This document shows positions 1-9,871 of a stretch of DNA of 64,000 nucleotides, piece by piece; within the stretch, counting starts at the first letter, position 1; each line of letters opens with the position of its first letter. Source of the stretch: Sorghum bicolor. Taxonomy: Eukaryota > Streptophyta > Magnoliopsida > Poales > Poaceae. Made by a program: the position numbers and the translations under genes. A model generated the notes under the pieces. It had not been told where the DNA came from, did no database searches, and worked only from the letters and a program-made list of their open reading frames with translations. The stretch is taken from contig NC_012878.2 in the NCBI RefSeq assembly GCF_000003195.3, positions 22,216,071-22,280,070 on the forward strand. The letters run 5' to 3'.

Positions 1-888
1 ACACAACATTCAAGAGCTAACAACCATGCACAAACTCAAGCTCTTTATCATTGGAATCTACTTGGAGATAACCATGAGATTAAAGTGACATGAGTGTTAT
101 TCTAAGATAAGGCTCTTCAACACTCGCATGCTTACTAAGGACAAAAAGGTAACAACTATGACACTACCTAGTTAACAACGCATATACTCATGTATCATGG
201 TTTTAAGCAAACATTTGAGAACATGAATCACACTACCTCCAACAATCATTACTAAGCACAAATTTTTCAGACAACAAGCAGTCATCTAAAGCAACACTAG
301 TACACCTGAACATACAAAACATGATGGTAAGGTGTTTTTATCTTTCACTTTCTTTTACTAGAAAGGTGTATGTCTCTTCTCTAGTTGTGAAAACAAATTT
401 TTAACTTATGCTTAAAAGACTAGTCATCTTAGAGAAGTGCATCATACTGACAGGGTGCACAGATCAACGACAACACGGGCAAAACAAAGCTAATCACACC
501 CTACCTTCAACTATAGCTATTCAAGCAACATGGAGTAAAGCATTTCTTCTAACTTCACACAAACAAGGTAACACCACATTGATTCACAAGCTAATGATTG
601 TTAGAACAAACGTGAGGGAAGCACCGTTAAATATATAAGACAACAATCATGATGATGCATGCTTCGTCCTATTCGTCCTCACAAAATTGCCAGCCTAAGG
701 TGGCAATCGTGTTCTATGTCGATGGCATAACACGTACACTCTCAACATATAGCTAGTCGTAATATTCAATTTATGCATTCGTGGTTAGGGTACCTGCAGA
801 AAATTCATTTCAGCCCACCCACAGTATGAAACATGCAATACAAGATTTAAAAGCTATGCGCTCCACACACGTGTATCCCCATACCTGT
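1..888 (-). mobile_element. Element H, internal leader region, distal part
   Basis: This is non-coding sequence without a credible gene. Its last ~120 bases, together with 8980-9340, match 50760-51240 base by base with moderate divergence, so 888 and 8980 were once adjacent. Element A1 lies between them. Continuing right, the region reaches a tRNA-iMet-type PBS and then a Tekay-like LTR, which makes it the leader side of a minus-strand element whose remainder is outside the window. Bases 884-888 (cctgt) are the left TSD copy of A1. The assignment as leader is inferred from position relative to the PBS. Confidence 0.6.
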
Positions 889-2624
889 TGTTGGTGTTTC
901 TTAGCGAAACTATTAAAGATAGAGTTTTAGTCCATCCTTAATAATAACACTAGAAACGTTCTTGGCATATCCTAACCACCATCACTTCAGAAAGATAAAC
1001 CAAGGCCTTTTACGACGCTGGCCTAGGCAGTGCAGTCTGGTACTGATGATTAGAATTGCCAGATTGGCCTTCCTAACCATCCTTACTTACGATATGCAAA
1101 GCTGTGGCCTGGCGCCGTGTGGGTGCACAAGGATTACAATCTTAAGTAAAGGTACTTAGGTACGCCAATCGATAGCTCAGTTATAGGAATAAATTACTCT
1201 ACAAGCGCACAGAACTATCATTGTAGCATTTCAACCCGTGAGTATTCAGGGGTGTCGTATTTATAATTTCTCGTAGGAAGGCATTGTGAACGCATCTAGC
1301 TTTGGTTATAAACATGATTACTTATTGAAATGCATGGTAGATATAGTATAAACAGGGGTAAGCATGTAGTTGAATTGATAGCGGACACACATTGGAGCAA
1401 CCTCAAGGAATAAAGGAAAATCAAAGAATAAAAGAATAACTATGCGAGCAGGCATGGTCGTATACAAGTTATTCAACAGATCTGTTAGCAGGTCATCTAG
1501 CTAATAAGAACAAGTTAGAGCTAAGTCTGAGATACTGGGGAGATCTCCATAGCTGGTCTGCCAGCAAATAGAGACTTTACGTGACTCCTACCGAATATCC
1601 GAACGTGGGGGAATACGAAGGATGACAGGGCTATCACCACCCTGCCACCTACCCCTCTGCCCGTGGGATACCCGCATATCCTCGGGTCTCCGCATCCCCG
1701 AACACCATGCCCGTGTACTTGGAAACACCACCTAGCCTCCCGGGACCCCAACCCTTTGGATTGACAGGCTCGGCTAAGGGTGACCATTACAGCCCAGAGA
1801 ACCATTATCTCATCCCTAATTCTTCCTCTATTCATATTAACTTGATGAACGATGAAGAACTGTGATGAACATATCAAGAACATAGAGCTAGAACTATGAA
1901 CTAGCTCATAAACTATGATCATGATATGAACAAGACTATACTCTAGATCAAAAGCATAACTGTATAAAGAATATAAGAACTTGCTCATGGAGGAAGGCAT
2001 AATTGTATTCATACCAAGACACTCTTGATCCTCCAAGGAGACAAGCTCTCCTTGCTAGCTTTGCCTTGCTCTACTACTAGTACTAAACGAAAGAGAACAA
2101 GTGTAGAATGTGAGGTGTGTTGCTCCAAATGATGGTGTGTGTTACAAATGAGAGGGGAGCCATCTATTTATAGCTCAACTAGGACGGTTTGCGAGATCTA
2201 AATACAGTAGTAGATGAAACCGTCCTAAGCATGCCGCCATGCAACCGCTAGAAGAAGGTGGGGCCGCCATGCAACCGCTAGAACCAGGGTTGCGCCCGCA
2301 CCTAGTTGCGCCCGCAACCTGGGTGGGCCCCCTGGCCACCACCTTCACGTGTACGGTTGTGCTCTGGGCCCTGATCCTCCTCATGGTCACGGATGGGTTC
2401 AGTTTATCTTTTGTGGGCTTTTCTCTATTGGAGTTGGTTTGCGTCTTTTCAAAATACGAATTCTTGCATTGCGCATTTCTTGTATCTTTTGCACTTTTCC
2501 ACGTGTCATACCTGAAAATAGAATATATACCAAAACTCGTGGAAAGATTAGATCAAAGCCCTATTTTCTATTTATTTTTATTTATAAAAATATATTTATT
2601 TTTATATAATAAGCGTCGCCAACA
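889..2624 (-). repeat. A1 3' LTR
   Basis: This 1736-bp LTR begins with TGTTGGTG and ends with CGCCAACA as read on the + strand. It is directly bounded by the PPT at 2625. Bases 1459-2624 are repeated with a few percent divergence at 7836-8979. Antisense ORFs in it (for example 1521-2036) recur in the second LTR only because the DNA is duplicated; nothing in them suggests a protein. The region 2240-2340 is GC-rich and carries the element-sense upstream promoter motif discussed under findings. Confidence 0.85.
2164..2172 (-). promoter_or_regulatory. A1 LTR TATA box
   Basis: On the minus strand this reads TATAAATAG, and it is repeated in the 5' LTR at 8540-8548. It lies about 115 bp downstream (element sense) of the GC-rich GCGCCCGCA-type motif at 2289-2337. 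It is the probable start region for the genomic RNA. No transcript data are available to confirm it. Confidence 0.55.
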
Positions 2625-2638
2625 ACTCCCCCACACTT
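2625..2638 (-). other. A1 polypurine tract next to 3' LTR
   Basis: On the minus strand this is AAGTGTGGGGGAGT, immediately before the LTR TGTTGG start, as required for plus-strand priming. Directly upstream in element sense is a CTCGAGGACGAG mini-hairpin, also found in related form upstream of the PPTs of B and C. Confidence 0.8.
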
Positions 2639-3205
2639 GGTCCTTTGCTCGTCCTCGAGTGAAGGCACTTAGGACCAAATGGGTTCATCATCCTTGTCAA
2701 AGAGCCTGCATACAGGTTATTCCAAGCTTCACCTGGGTTTGTGAACTTCAAAGTGTCTACCACATAAATCTTTGGTGATTGAAATATGGAACAGCCTAGA
2801 TTCAAGTCTTCTTGACTTTGCTCTTACTTAAGACACTTGGTTTTTTGTAAGTTTTTGAAATAAAAACACAGCTTGTGATTCCTTGAATGATTCTCTCAAA
2901 TCGCTCATATGTGTAAGTGGTTCCTTACTAAGGCATAGAAGATTGATGCCTTCTTATGATCTCCCTACCTCTAAAAGCTTTATCTAGATTTTTGTGTAGG
3001 TATAAAAGGTGGGCATACTTGCAGCACATATGTTGCGAAGTCAAAAACCGGACCACCAGGAGATACAAGCCTTACGCCTTGATTGAGATTGTGCAAATGT
3101 GTGGAAATTGTTTTATGGAAATCCTAATTCTAAATATTTTTGGTCACTCCTTTTTGCATCATGGCTCTCTTTTATTTTGAAGGATAAAGGAGAGAGAGAG
3201 GAAAA

Positions 3206-3344
3206 CATATGGGCTCTATCTTGTGTATATTTTTCCCTCTTTTCTTTTTTTTCATGACGGGGACGTTTGAGTTTTTTTCTTTCTTTCCCATCTATGCCTC
3301 TTTGATTTTTTTTTTGAATTTTTTTTTCAACTATAGCCCATATG
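3206..3344 (-). repeat. Inverted-repeat arms enclosing a purine-rich block (A1)
   Basis: CATATGGGCT at 3206-3215 pairs perfectly with AGCCCATATG at 3335-3344, and the adjacent CTAT/ATAG bases partly extend the match. Between the arms are about 113 bp that in element sense are almost all A and G. Elements B and C have the same arrangement at the corresponding place with different arm sequences. Confidence 0.55.
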
Positions 3345-4025
3345 TCTTGATGAATGGAATCAGAGAAATTTAAAGAGATGTCATGAGGACAAAAAGTAAG
3401 TAGTAAATTTGGGGATGCGCAAATCTCAGGATGAGAGTTTGGCATTTTTATTTGGTGGAAAGCTAAGGCACAACTCTCAGGATAAGAGTTGGCAAAATTT
3501 TTGGTGGATGGAAGGGTGCATGTTGTGCGCGACTTCTTAGTGTAAGAGTCGACTTTATTTGGTGGGTGTAAGTGAATCTCTAATCATGGGCATAAGACCA
3601 TAATCTCGCTTGGGTCACAACAATTTGACAAAGCTCAACATACTACAAGAAGCATATGACTGAAGGTTTCATCATGATCAAAGTATATTTGGCGTTGGTA
3701 GGTGAAAGCTTAAAACCATTAAAGGAAACTTGCCATGTGTAACTTTTGTTTTTGATAAAATAAATCCCAAGTACTTTGTAAGAACTTAGCAAGAATCATG
3801 TCATCCTACTATATCACATATGTCAATTACTTAGATAAAGTGGGGTTCCTACTACAAGTGTTCATAACCTCAAGGATTAGCAAGGATTAAACCATATGCA
3901 AAGAAAATTTGAAACTAGGAGACATGTTAAATGGAGTTTTGAAGGTAACGATATTCTAAATATTTTATTTTCGAAAAAGATTTTAGAAGGGGGAGAAGGT
4001 TGTGCAAACCGAGTTCTCGAAGATT

Positions 4026-4040
4026 CCCTCCCCCACACTT
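4026..4040 (-). other. Internal second PPT-like tract (A1)
   Basis: On the minus strand this reads AAGTGTGGGGGAGGG, nearly the same as the PPT at 2625-2638. It sits about 240 bp past the extra ORF stop and 1.4 kb before the LTR. It could prime a second plus strand, or be a duplicated copy without function. Confidence 0.5.
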
Positions 4041-4283
4041 GTTTTCTTCTCTATCATGGTTAGTCATAATATATAAAGAAAACAAATGCTCATGATAACT
4101 CAGAAATATTATTGATAACTTTGAAAAGGCACATTACATTATTGAAGGGAAATAATTAAGCAACAAAGAAGATCATGCTTGTGCCTAAACAAAGAGAAGC
4201 GTGTAGCAGATGTGGTCTAAAGATTTTCCACGAGGCGACCAAAACCTAGGTTTTCAGCGACCTTTCTCAGCTTATTGTTGAAC

Positions 4284-4823
4284 CTAAAACGAAAGGTTCC
4301 TAATCTCAGTATGCTTCTCTTCTAGGTCGTCTTCTAAAACCCTTAGGACAGAGTGAAGGCTAGCTTGCTCGGATTTAAGATCAGCGAGGATACTAGGATC
4401 ATCCTCCTCATCGCTGCTCTCGTACTGTCCTGCACGACGTTTGATGGATGGCCGGGGCAAATGCCTCCTAATCCTAGGGAGAGCACTCGAGGATTCGGCC
4501 TCCTTGGATTTGCCAGCCTTCCGGCTACCAGCACGACTGCTAGATCCTTCACCACTAGGATTTTTCTTCTTGCGCTCTATGTTATTTGTGGTGGAACGGG
4601 CAGCAGTGGTTATGTTTGCGGCACTGTTGATGGGTGCTTTGTGGTTTGCTGGTAGGGTGGCCAAAGGATTTCTCTTTTCCTGACGGACTTTCTCCCGAGA
4701 AGAATTCTCTTGGTAGGGTGCTATATCTAGGTTTGCTACGGTCATGGGTGCGTTGATCAGCGAGAGGGCGTAGCTAGCCATGATTAGAATTTGGGAATGG
4801 GAGAGCTTAGCAAACTTTTGCAC
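4284..4823 (-). CDS. A1 extra ORF (env position), unknown function
   Basis: This uninterrupted ORF of 179 codons begins at 4823; a second ATG at codon 15 (4781) may be the real start. I do not recognise a family. The protein is hydrophilic: a Ser/Thr/Asn-rich first half, a basic stretch (ERKKK) and Ser/Gly/Lys-rich middle that could serve as a nuclear signal, an acidic ESSDEEDDP segment near residue 140, and a C-terminal segment with heptad-like Leu spacing that may form a short coiled coil. No transmembrane segment or signal peptide is seen, so it is not an obvious envelope protein. A promoter-like module lies just upstream. Element B carries an ORF of similar size, position and C-terminal character. 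Being intact while gag is broken is notable, although chance is possible for 540 bp. Confidence 0.55.
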   Translation of the reverse strand: MQKFAKLSHSQILIMASYALSLINAPMTVANLDIAPYQENSSREKVRQEKRNPLATLPANHKAPINSAANITTAARSTTNNIERKKKNPSGEGSSSRAGSRKAGKSKEAESSSALPRIRRHLPRPSIKRRAGQYESSDEEDDPSILADLKSEQASLHSVLRVLEDDLEEKHTEIRNLSF

Positions 4824-4869
4824 AAGGGAGAAGAGAGAGTCTTGGTGTGAAGAAAAGAGAGACCCATGG

Positions 4870-5021
4870 GCTGTTTAAATAGGTTCTACCGAGGTCATAA
4901 AAATAGAAACAAACTTGATCGTAGGTGGGGAATTGATATTTGAACAAAAAGGAAAGTTTTCAAAAACAAATTGGGCCTAATTGGTCGAGCCACGGTTGTG
5001 CCCGCACCCTGGGTCCCACCA
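4870..5021 (-). promoter_or_regulatory. Internal promoter-like module before the A1 extra ORF
   Basis: In element sense, 4990-5021 contains GTGCCCGCACCCTGGGT-like sequence (seen on the + strand), close to the motif at 2289-2337 in the LTR. About 110 bp further on there is TATTTAAA (4873-4880), roughly 55 bp upstream of the ORF. The LTR shows the same motif-to-TATA spacing (~117 bp). A role as a separate promoter is inferred. Confidence 0.4.
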
Positions 5022-5609
5022 GTCAGCCCCAGTCTTTTTGGCAAGTTCTTTCTGGACTGAGTGGATTTCAATCCCACTTACAATCAATTTTGATTCGCAG
5101 CGTATTAGAGTGATAGTTTGGGTGAAAAGAGGAAAGAATTCAAAATTCAAACTATCTTGCATTTATGATAAAATAATTTCCATGATCATAAAGGATTTTG
5201 AATTCAAACAGTATGAAACATGGGGGCACTATGGTCATATCATAAATGCAGCAAGGCATTTTATTTTATTTATTCAAAAGAAAACAAAGATAATTTTTTA
5301 CCTTTTCTTTACCTTACTTCCATCAGCGTGCCTCCATCTTTATTATTATTAAGTATATATATATATATAAATATATATATATATTTCAGAGACATGTGAT
5401 GGATAAGATTTATTAAAAACATTTATTAGAAAACAAAAGGGATAAATACCAATTTACCTTCGGCAAGGGCTCATCTTTATAGTCCGTGGAGCCGGACTTT
5501 TCTCCCATCACTGTTTGCTTGATGATGGCTCATCTGTCTTGGGAGGAGGAGATGGTTGGACCTTCTTGGGCTTCCATTCTAGGTGGATCACCTTGGGCAG
5601 TGTGGCGGT
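5022..5609 (-). other. A1 spacer between gag-protease and extra ORF, with (AT)n
   Basis: No gene is supported here. It contains an AT dinucleotide microsatellite at about 5354-5386. This is where RT, RNase H and integrase would lie in a complete Athila element; nothing of them remains. Bases ~5440-5490 carry the conserved end of the gag-protease frame, which recurs in G (56810-56840) and C (33295-33330). Confidence 0.5.
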
Positions 5610-7835
5610 TTATTCAACTTTTTCTTTTACCTTCCACACTGTCTTCTTTTGTGAGGGTTTGGGGACTTCGTCCCTCTTTTCTTGGATTTTCTTTTCGAGA
5701 GCTTCTTTATTTTTTTGCTCCTTTTTAGGAGCCGCCTTTTGCTTTGGCTCTGGCTTTTGTTTTGATATTTTTGATAAGTTTTTCAGAAGTTGGGGCTGGA
5801 TCTCAACTTCCGTGATGCCTTGGGGATTTAGCCCGTAGCGGATGCGTATCATGTTGTAGGATTCTTGACGGCGTGGCCTGAATTTGAACTTCTCTTCTTG
5901 GCCATTAATGTTGAAGCGGATTTCTCCGGCTCCCACATCAATTTGTGCTTTTGCCGTGCTCAAGAATGGCCTTCCCAGGATTAGTGTTGTCTCCTTCGTG
6001 AGTTCCATATTTAACACCACAAAATCCACGGTGACGTAATATCCTCTGATCTTGACAAGGATGTATTGGGCAAACCCTGCTGGGTACCGAACTGACGAGT
6101 CCGCTAACTAGAGTGTCATGTTGGTTGGTTCCAAGTTGGTGAAGTTTAGCCTATCAAAGACTAATTTCGGCATGACGCTCACACTCGCCCCAAGATCACA
6201 TAAGGCCTGATCAAAATGTTGGGTGCCTATTGAGCATGTAATTGTGGGGCACCCAGGATCTTGCTTCTTCTCAGGTAGATGGTTGAGTATAGCTACGCTA
6301 CACTCTTCTGTCAGCTTAACGACTTTTGCGGAGGGTAATGGTCGCTTGTTGTTGATGATATCCTTGATAAACTTAGCATAGGATGGTATGTGCAAGACAT
6401 CCATTAACGGGACGCTGACGTTTATCTTCTCGACCATTTCCACGAAGCGGAGAAATTGCTCTTCTCGGTCCTTCTTCTTCATCCTCCACCTGGTGGGGAA
6501 AGGAAGCATCGTGGTGTCCCCATAAACTTCTGGAGTCGGTTCCTCATCTGATGATTCGTCTTGAAGATCAGCTGGCTCAGCAGATGTTTGTTCTTGTTGA
6601 CGCGGAGTCTTAGCTGTACCATGGTTAGGGTTTGGTGGATCACGAGTGGTCTTACCCCCTCTCATGGTCACCGAACTAATATTTTCAACACCAGCAGCAG
6701 ACTTAGCAGCAGAAGCAAGCTGATCTATCTGAGACATTACTCTTTTATTGAAAGACGCTTGTTCTTTAAACGAGGTGGTCAGGCCATCAAGCTTGGTGTT
6801 TATGTTTTCAAACATTTTATCATTAAAGGAAAGCTTTTTAACAAGGTTTTCATTTATCTTGGCCTGACCAAGAACAAGATCTTTAAGCGAAGGCTGGGAA
6901 GAACTAGAGCCTGAGTTAAACGAGCAATTACCTTGGGGGCGATTTTGGTTGTTCCACCCATTACCTTGCTGTTGTTGTTTGCGAAACCCCTTGTTGATGA
7001 ATGCAGCGTCTTCCTGGGTTTCAGGACAATTGTTCCCCATGTGGCCAACATTTCCACAGTCCTCACACGTCATGTGTGAGTCTATGGCCTGGACAGTGCC
7101 AGTAGCTGGATCGGTGGCACGTCCTTCCAACCTCTTCATCAGTATGTCTATTTTTGCGGCAAGCAAATCCATCTCCTTAACGATATGCATGCCCTTTTGT
7201 GTCTTGCGTCCCTCTCCCCAACTCTGGTTAGCCACCATCTTCTCGATGAGAGCTGTGGCCTCAGTTATGGTAAGGGAGAGGAATGCACCTCCAGCTGCGG
7301 CATCAACATGCCCCTTGCACATAGCCATGAGGCCTTCATAGAAGTTTTGCAGCACGAGCCATCCTTCCATTCCGTGGTGAGGGCAAGCCCGGATATATTC
7401 CTAGAGCCTTTCCCAAGACTTAGGAATGGACTCGAGTGAAGATTGCTGGAAGTTTGATATCTTTCCCCTAAGAGCATTTGTTTTGGTCATGGGGAAGAAC
7501 TTGGCGAGGAACGCTGCGGCGCATTTGTTCCATGTGTCGACTGCTTCCTTACTTTGATAGAACCATTGCTTCGCTTTCCCCGCGAGGGAGAAAGGAAACA
7601 AACGGAGCTTGACGCTATCAGGTGCGACATCCTTAATGATGATGGTTTCGCATAGCTCAAGGAAGTTCTGCAGGTGTGCGTTCACGTCCTCACTTGGCGA
7701 GCCACAGAATTCGTTTGCCTACACCATTGTCAGCAGGCCAGTGCGGAGTTCAAAGATTCTAGTCCCGATATTGACAGCGGGCCCAACGGGCACGTTGGCA
7801 ACAGCGGCGGTGGAGTACTCGCGGAGTGACTTGGC
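5610..7835 (-). pseudogene. A1 gag-protease pseudogene (Athila type)
   Basis: The frame runs from 7835 down to 5610. Gag has the Athila-type DAAAGG segment (~7295) and a CCHC zinc knuckle, C-x2-C-x4-H-x4-C, at about 7026-7067. The retropepsin site is CDLGASVSVM near 6195, and the later ILGRPFL motif near 5960 closes the fold. Three in-frame TAG codons interrupt it (about 7717, 7400 and 6110); each fits a CAG-to-TAG change. The N terminus is lost: gag coding joins directly to LTR sequence at 7835/7836, removing the PBS and the 5' leader. The frame ends after protease, with no RT. Antisense ORFs at 6561-7439 are shadows. Confidence 0.8.
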
Positions 7836-8979
7836 CGTATACAAGTTATACAATAGATCTGTTAGCAGGTCATCTAGCTAATGAGAACAAGTTAGAGCTA
7901 AGTTTGAGATACTGGGGAGATCTCCATAGCTGGTCTGCCAGCAAATAGAGACTTTACATGACTCCTACCGAATATCCGAACGTGGGGGAATACAAAGGAT
8001 GATAGGGCTGTCACCACCCTGCCACCTACCCCTATGCCCGTGGGATACCCGCATATCCTCAGGTCTCCGCATACCCGGGCACCATGCCCGTGTACTTGGA
8101 AACACCCCCTAGCCTCCCGAGACCCCAACCCTTTGGATTGACAGGCTCGGCTAAGGGTGACCATTACAGCCCAGAGAACCATTATCTCATCCCTAGTTCT
8201 TCCTCTATTCATATTAACTTGATGAACGATGAAGAACTGTGATGAACATATCAAGAACATAGAGCTAGAACTATGAACTAGCTCATAAACTATGATCATG
8301 ATATGAACAAGACTATATTCTAGATCAAAAGCATAACTGTATAAAGAATATAAGAACTTGCTCATGGAGGAAGGCATAATGTATTCATACCAAGACACTC
8401 TTGATCCTCCAAGGAGACAAGCTCTCCTTGCTAGCTTTGCCTTGCTCTACTACTAGTACTAAACTAAAGAGAACAAGTGTAGAATGTGAGGTGTGTTGCT
8501 CCAAATGATGGTGTGTGTTATAAATGAGAGGGGAGCCATCTATTTATAGCTCAACTAGGACGGTTTGCGGGATCTAAATATAGTAGTAGGTGTAACCGTC
8601 CTATGCATGCCGCCATGCAACCGCCAGAAGAAGGTGGGGCCGGGGAACCGCCACTAGGGTTGCGCCCGCAACCTGGGTGGGCCCCCCTGGCCACCACCTT
8701 CGCGTGGTCGGTTGTGCTCTGGGCCCTAATCCTCCTCGTGGTTACTGATGGGTCCAGTTCATCTTTTGTGAGCTTTTCTCTATTGGAGTTGGTTTGCGTC
8801 TTTTCTAAATACGAATTCTTGCATTGCGCATTTCTTGTATCTTTTGCACTTTTCCACATGTCATACCTGAAAATAGCATATATACCAAAACTCGTGGAAA
8901 GATTAGATCAAAGCCCTATTTTCTATTTATTTTTATTTATAAAAAGATATTTATTTTTATATAATAAGCGTCGCTAACA
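7836..8979 (-). repeat. A1 5' LTR, 3'-truncated
   Basis: These 1144 bp correspond to 1459-2624 of the other LTR. The missing ~570 bp (the end of the LTR in element sense), the PBS and the start of gag were removed by one deletion whose junction is at 7835/7836. The LTR outer end ...GCTAACA at 8979 is followed by the TSD cccgt. The TATA copy is at 8540-8548. Confidence 0.85.
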
Positions 8980-9478
8980 CCCGTATGTGTAGTGCTACTA
9001 CCCACATCATCGTCCTAGCGACGACATCGCCTCTAAGGATGGAATCACCCATCATGCGGTACCTTTTCATAGGCACATGCAAAATGTGCACATTATCCAG
9101 CACCAAAAGCACTTCCCTAGATCGACGGTGTATCCGATCATGCTCTCACAACTCACACTTACCGAGGCGTAGAGGAAAAATGATCCATACATTACCATTC
9201 AAATGAATGGCACTCATACTATTGCACGCGGTATGAGCAACGAAATAGAAATATGATGCAGAAACCCCCAAGTCAGTACTTAAATAAGCCACCTATAGGT
9301 CCTTATTTGGGCAAAAAGGAAATGACCACTGGCATACTTAGGTAAAACCTTTTCAGATTTGAACACACCTATATCTATAATAGCTATAAGCTATCGAAAA
9401 CTAATTTTAGAAAACAAAATCTTTTGTTTAAAATACACATATGACAAGTTTAATGTTGAACCTTGCTTTGATATCAGT
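8980..9478 (-). mobile_element. Element H leader, proximal part, with PBS
   Basis: Bases 8985-9340 align with 50885-51240 and continue the sequence that ends at 888. The degenerate PBS is at 9465-9476. No ORF of interest is present. Confidence 0.6.
9465..9476 (-). other. Element H primer-binding site (iMet type, degraded)
   Basis: On the minus strand this reads TGATATCAAAGC, two changes from the usual TGGTATCAGAGC complementary to initiator tRNA-Met. It lies two bases from the LTR edge at 9479. Confidence 0.6.
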
Positions 9479-9871
9479 TATAACAGAACCACCCAATTTA
9501 CAAGAGATCAACTACGAAAAACACCCGCCAAAGCAGTTGCTTTAATGTAATCGAACTCTCATAAACCCGGTAGTCCTTGAAATCACGAGGGATTTCAATC
9601 CAACCATCTTACAAGCCAAGATCATAGTGATTCAACATAACAAGTCACATGTTACATCCATTTCACAAGTAGTTTGACATACATCGGAGTTCAATAGAGT
9701 TATTAAAACTTGAGTGGAAAAGTAGCGAAAGCAATGTAATTTGAAACTAATATTGCCCTCATTTCAAATACATGCCAGTATCAAGGTCAACTCCAACAAA
9801 AGCAACATAGATGAGGTAACTAAGAAGGATCATGCCCATGATCTTACTCCTCTAAAATGGTAGGAGTCATC
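9479..9871 (-). repeat. Element H LTR, part 1 (Tekay/Del-like)
   Basis: It starts tataacagaacc on the + strand, the reverse complement of the ...GGTTCTGTTACA end of the LTR at 46398-50313; the terminal base pair has become TA instead of TG. It includes the conserved stretch near 9570 (cccggtagtccttgaaat) shared with 50210-50230 in reverse. B is inserted at 9871, and the LTR continues at 38679. Confidence 0.75.

Larger units (their letters stand above)
2639..4283 (-). mobile_element. A1 long 3' non-coding region
   Basis: These 1.6 kb lie between the extra ORF and the 3' LTR. No gene is visible; the short ORFs at 2956-3445 fall in low-complexity pyrimidine-rich DNA. Three things can be described: a second PPT-like sequence at 4026-4040, an inverted-repeat pair at 3206-3219 and 3333-3344 that encloses a purine-rich (element sense) block, and otherwise AT-rich DNA. 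Confidence 0.6.
889..8979 (-). mobile_element. Element A1: non-autonomous Athila-like LTR retrotransposon
   Basis: The element reads on the minus strand: truncated 5' LTR (7836-8979), gag-protease pseudogene, extra ORF, 3' non-coding region, PPT and 3' LTR (889-2624). The ends are TGTTGG...CCAACA (TAACA on the right copy). The TSD is cctgt at 884-888 and cccgt at 8980-8984, one substitution apart, and removing the element restores continuity with the homologous 50-kb copy. There is no reverse transcriptase, RNase H or integrase, so it must depend on another element. Gag style (an AAGG motif, then a CCHC knuckle) is typical of the Athila lineage. Confidence 0.85.

Noticed and set aside
1521..2036. 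171-codon minus-strand ORF, nearly repeated at 7898-8398
   Set aside because: It lies wholly in the LTR and its recurrence is explained by LTR duplication; no domain or start context supports it.
4353..4683. Plus-strand ORFs opposite the A1 extra ORF
   Set aside because: They are antisense shadows without recognisable features.
6561..7439. Plus-strand ORFs of 80-130 codons
   Set aside because: They are antisense shadows of the gag-protease frame.
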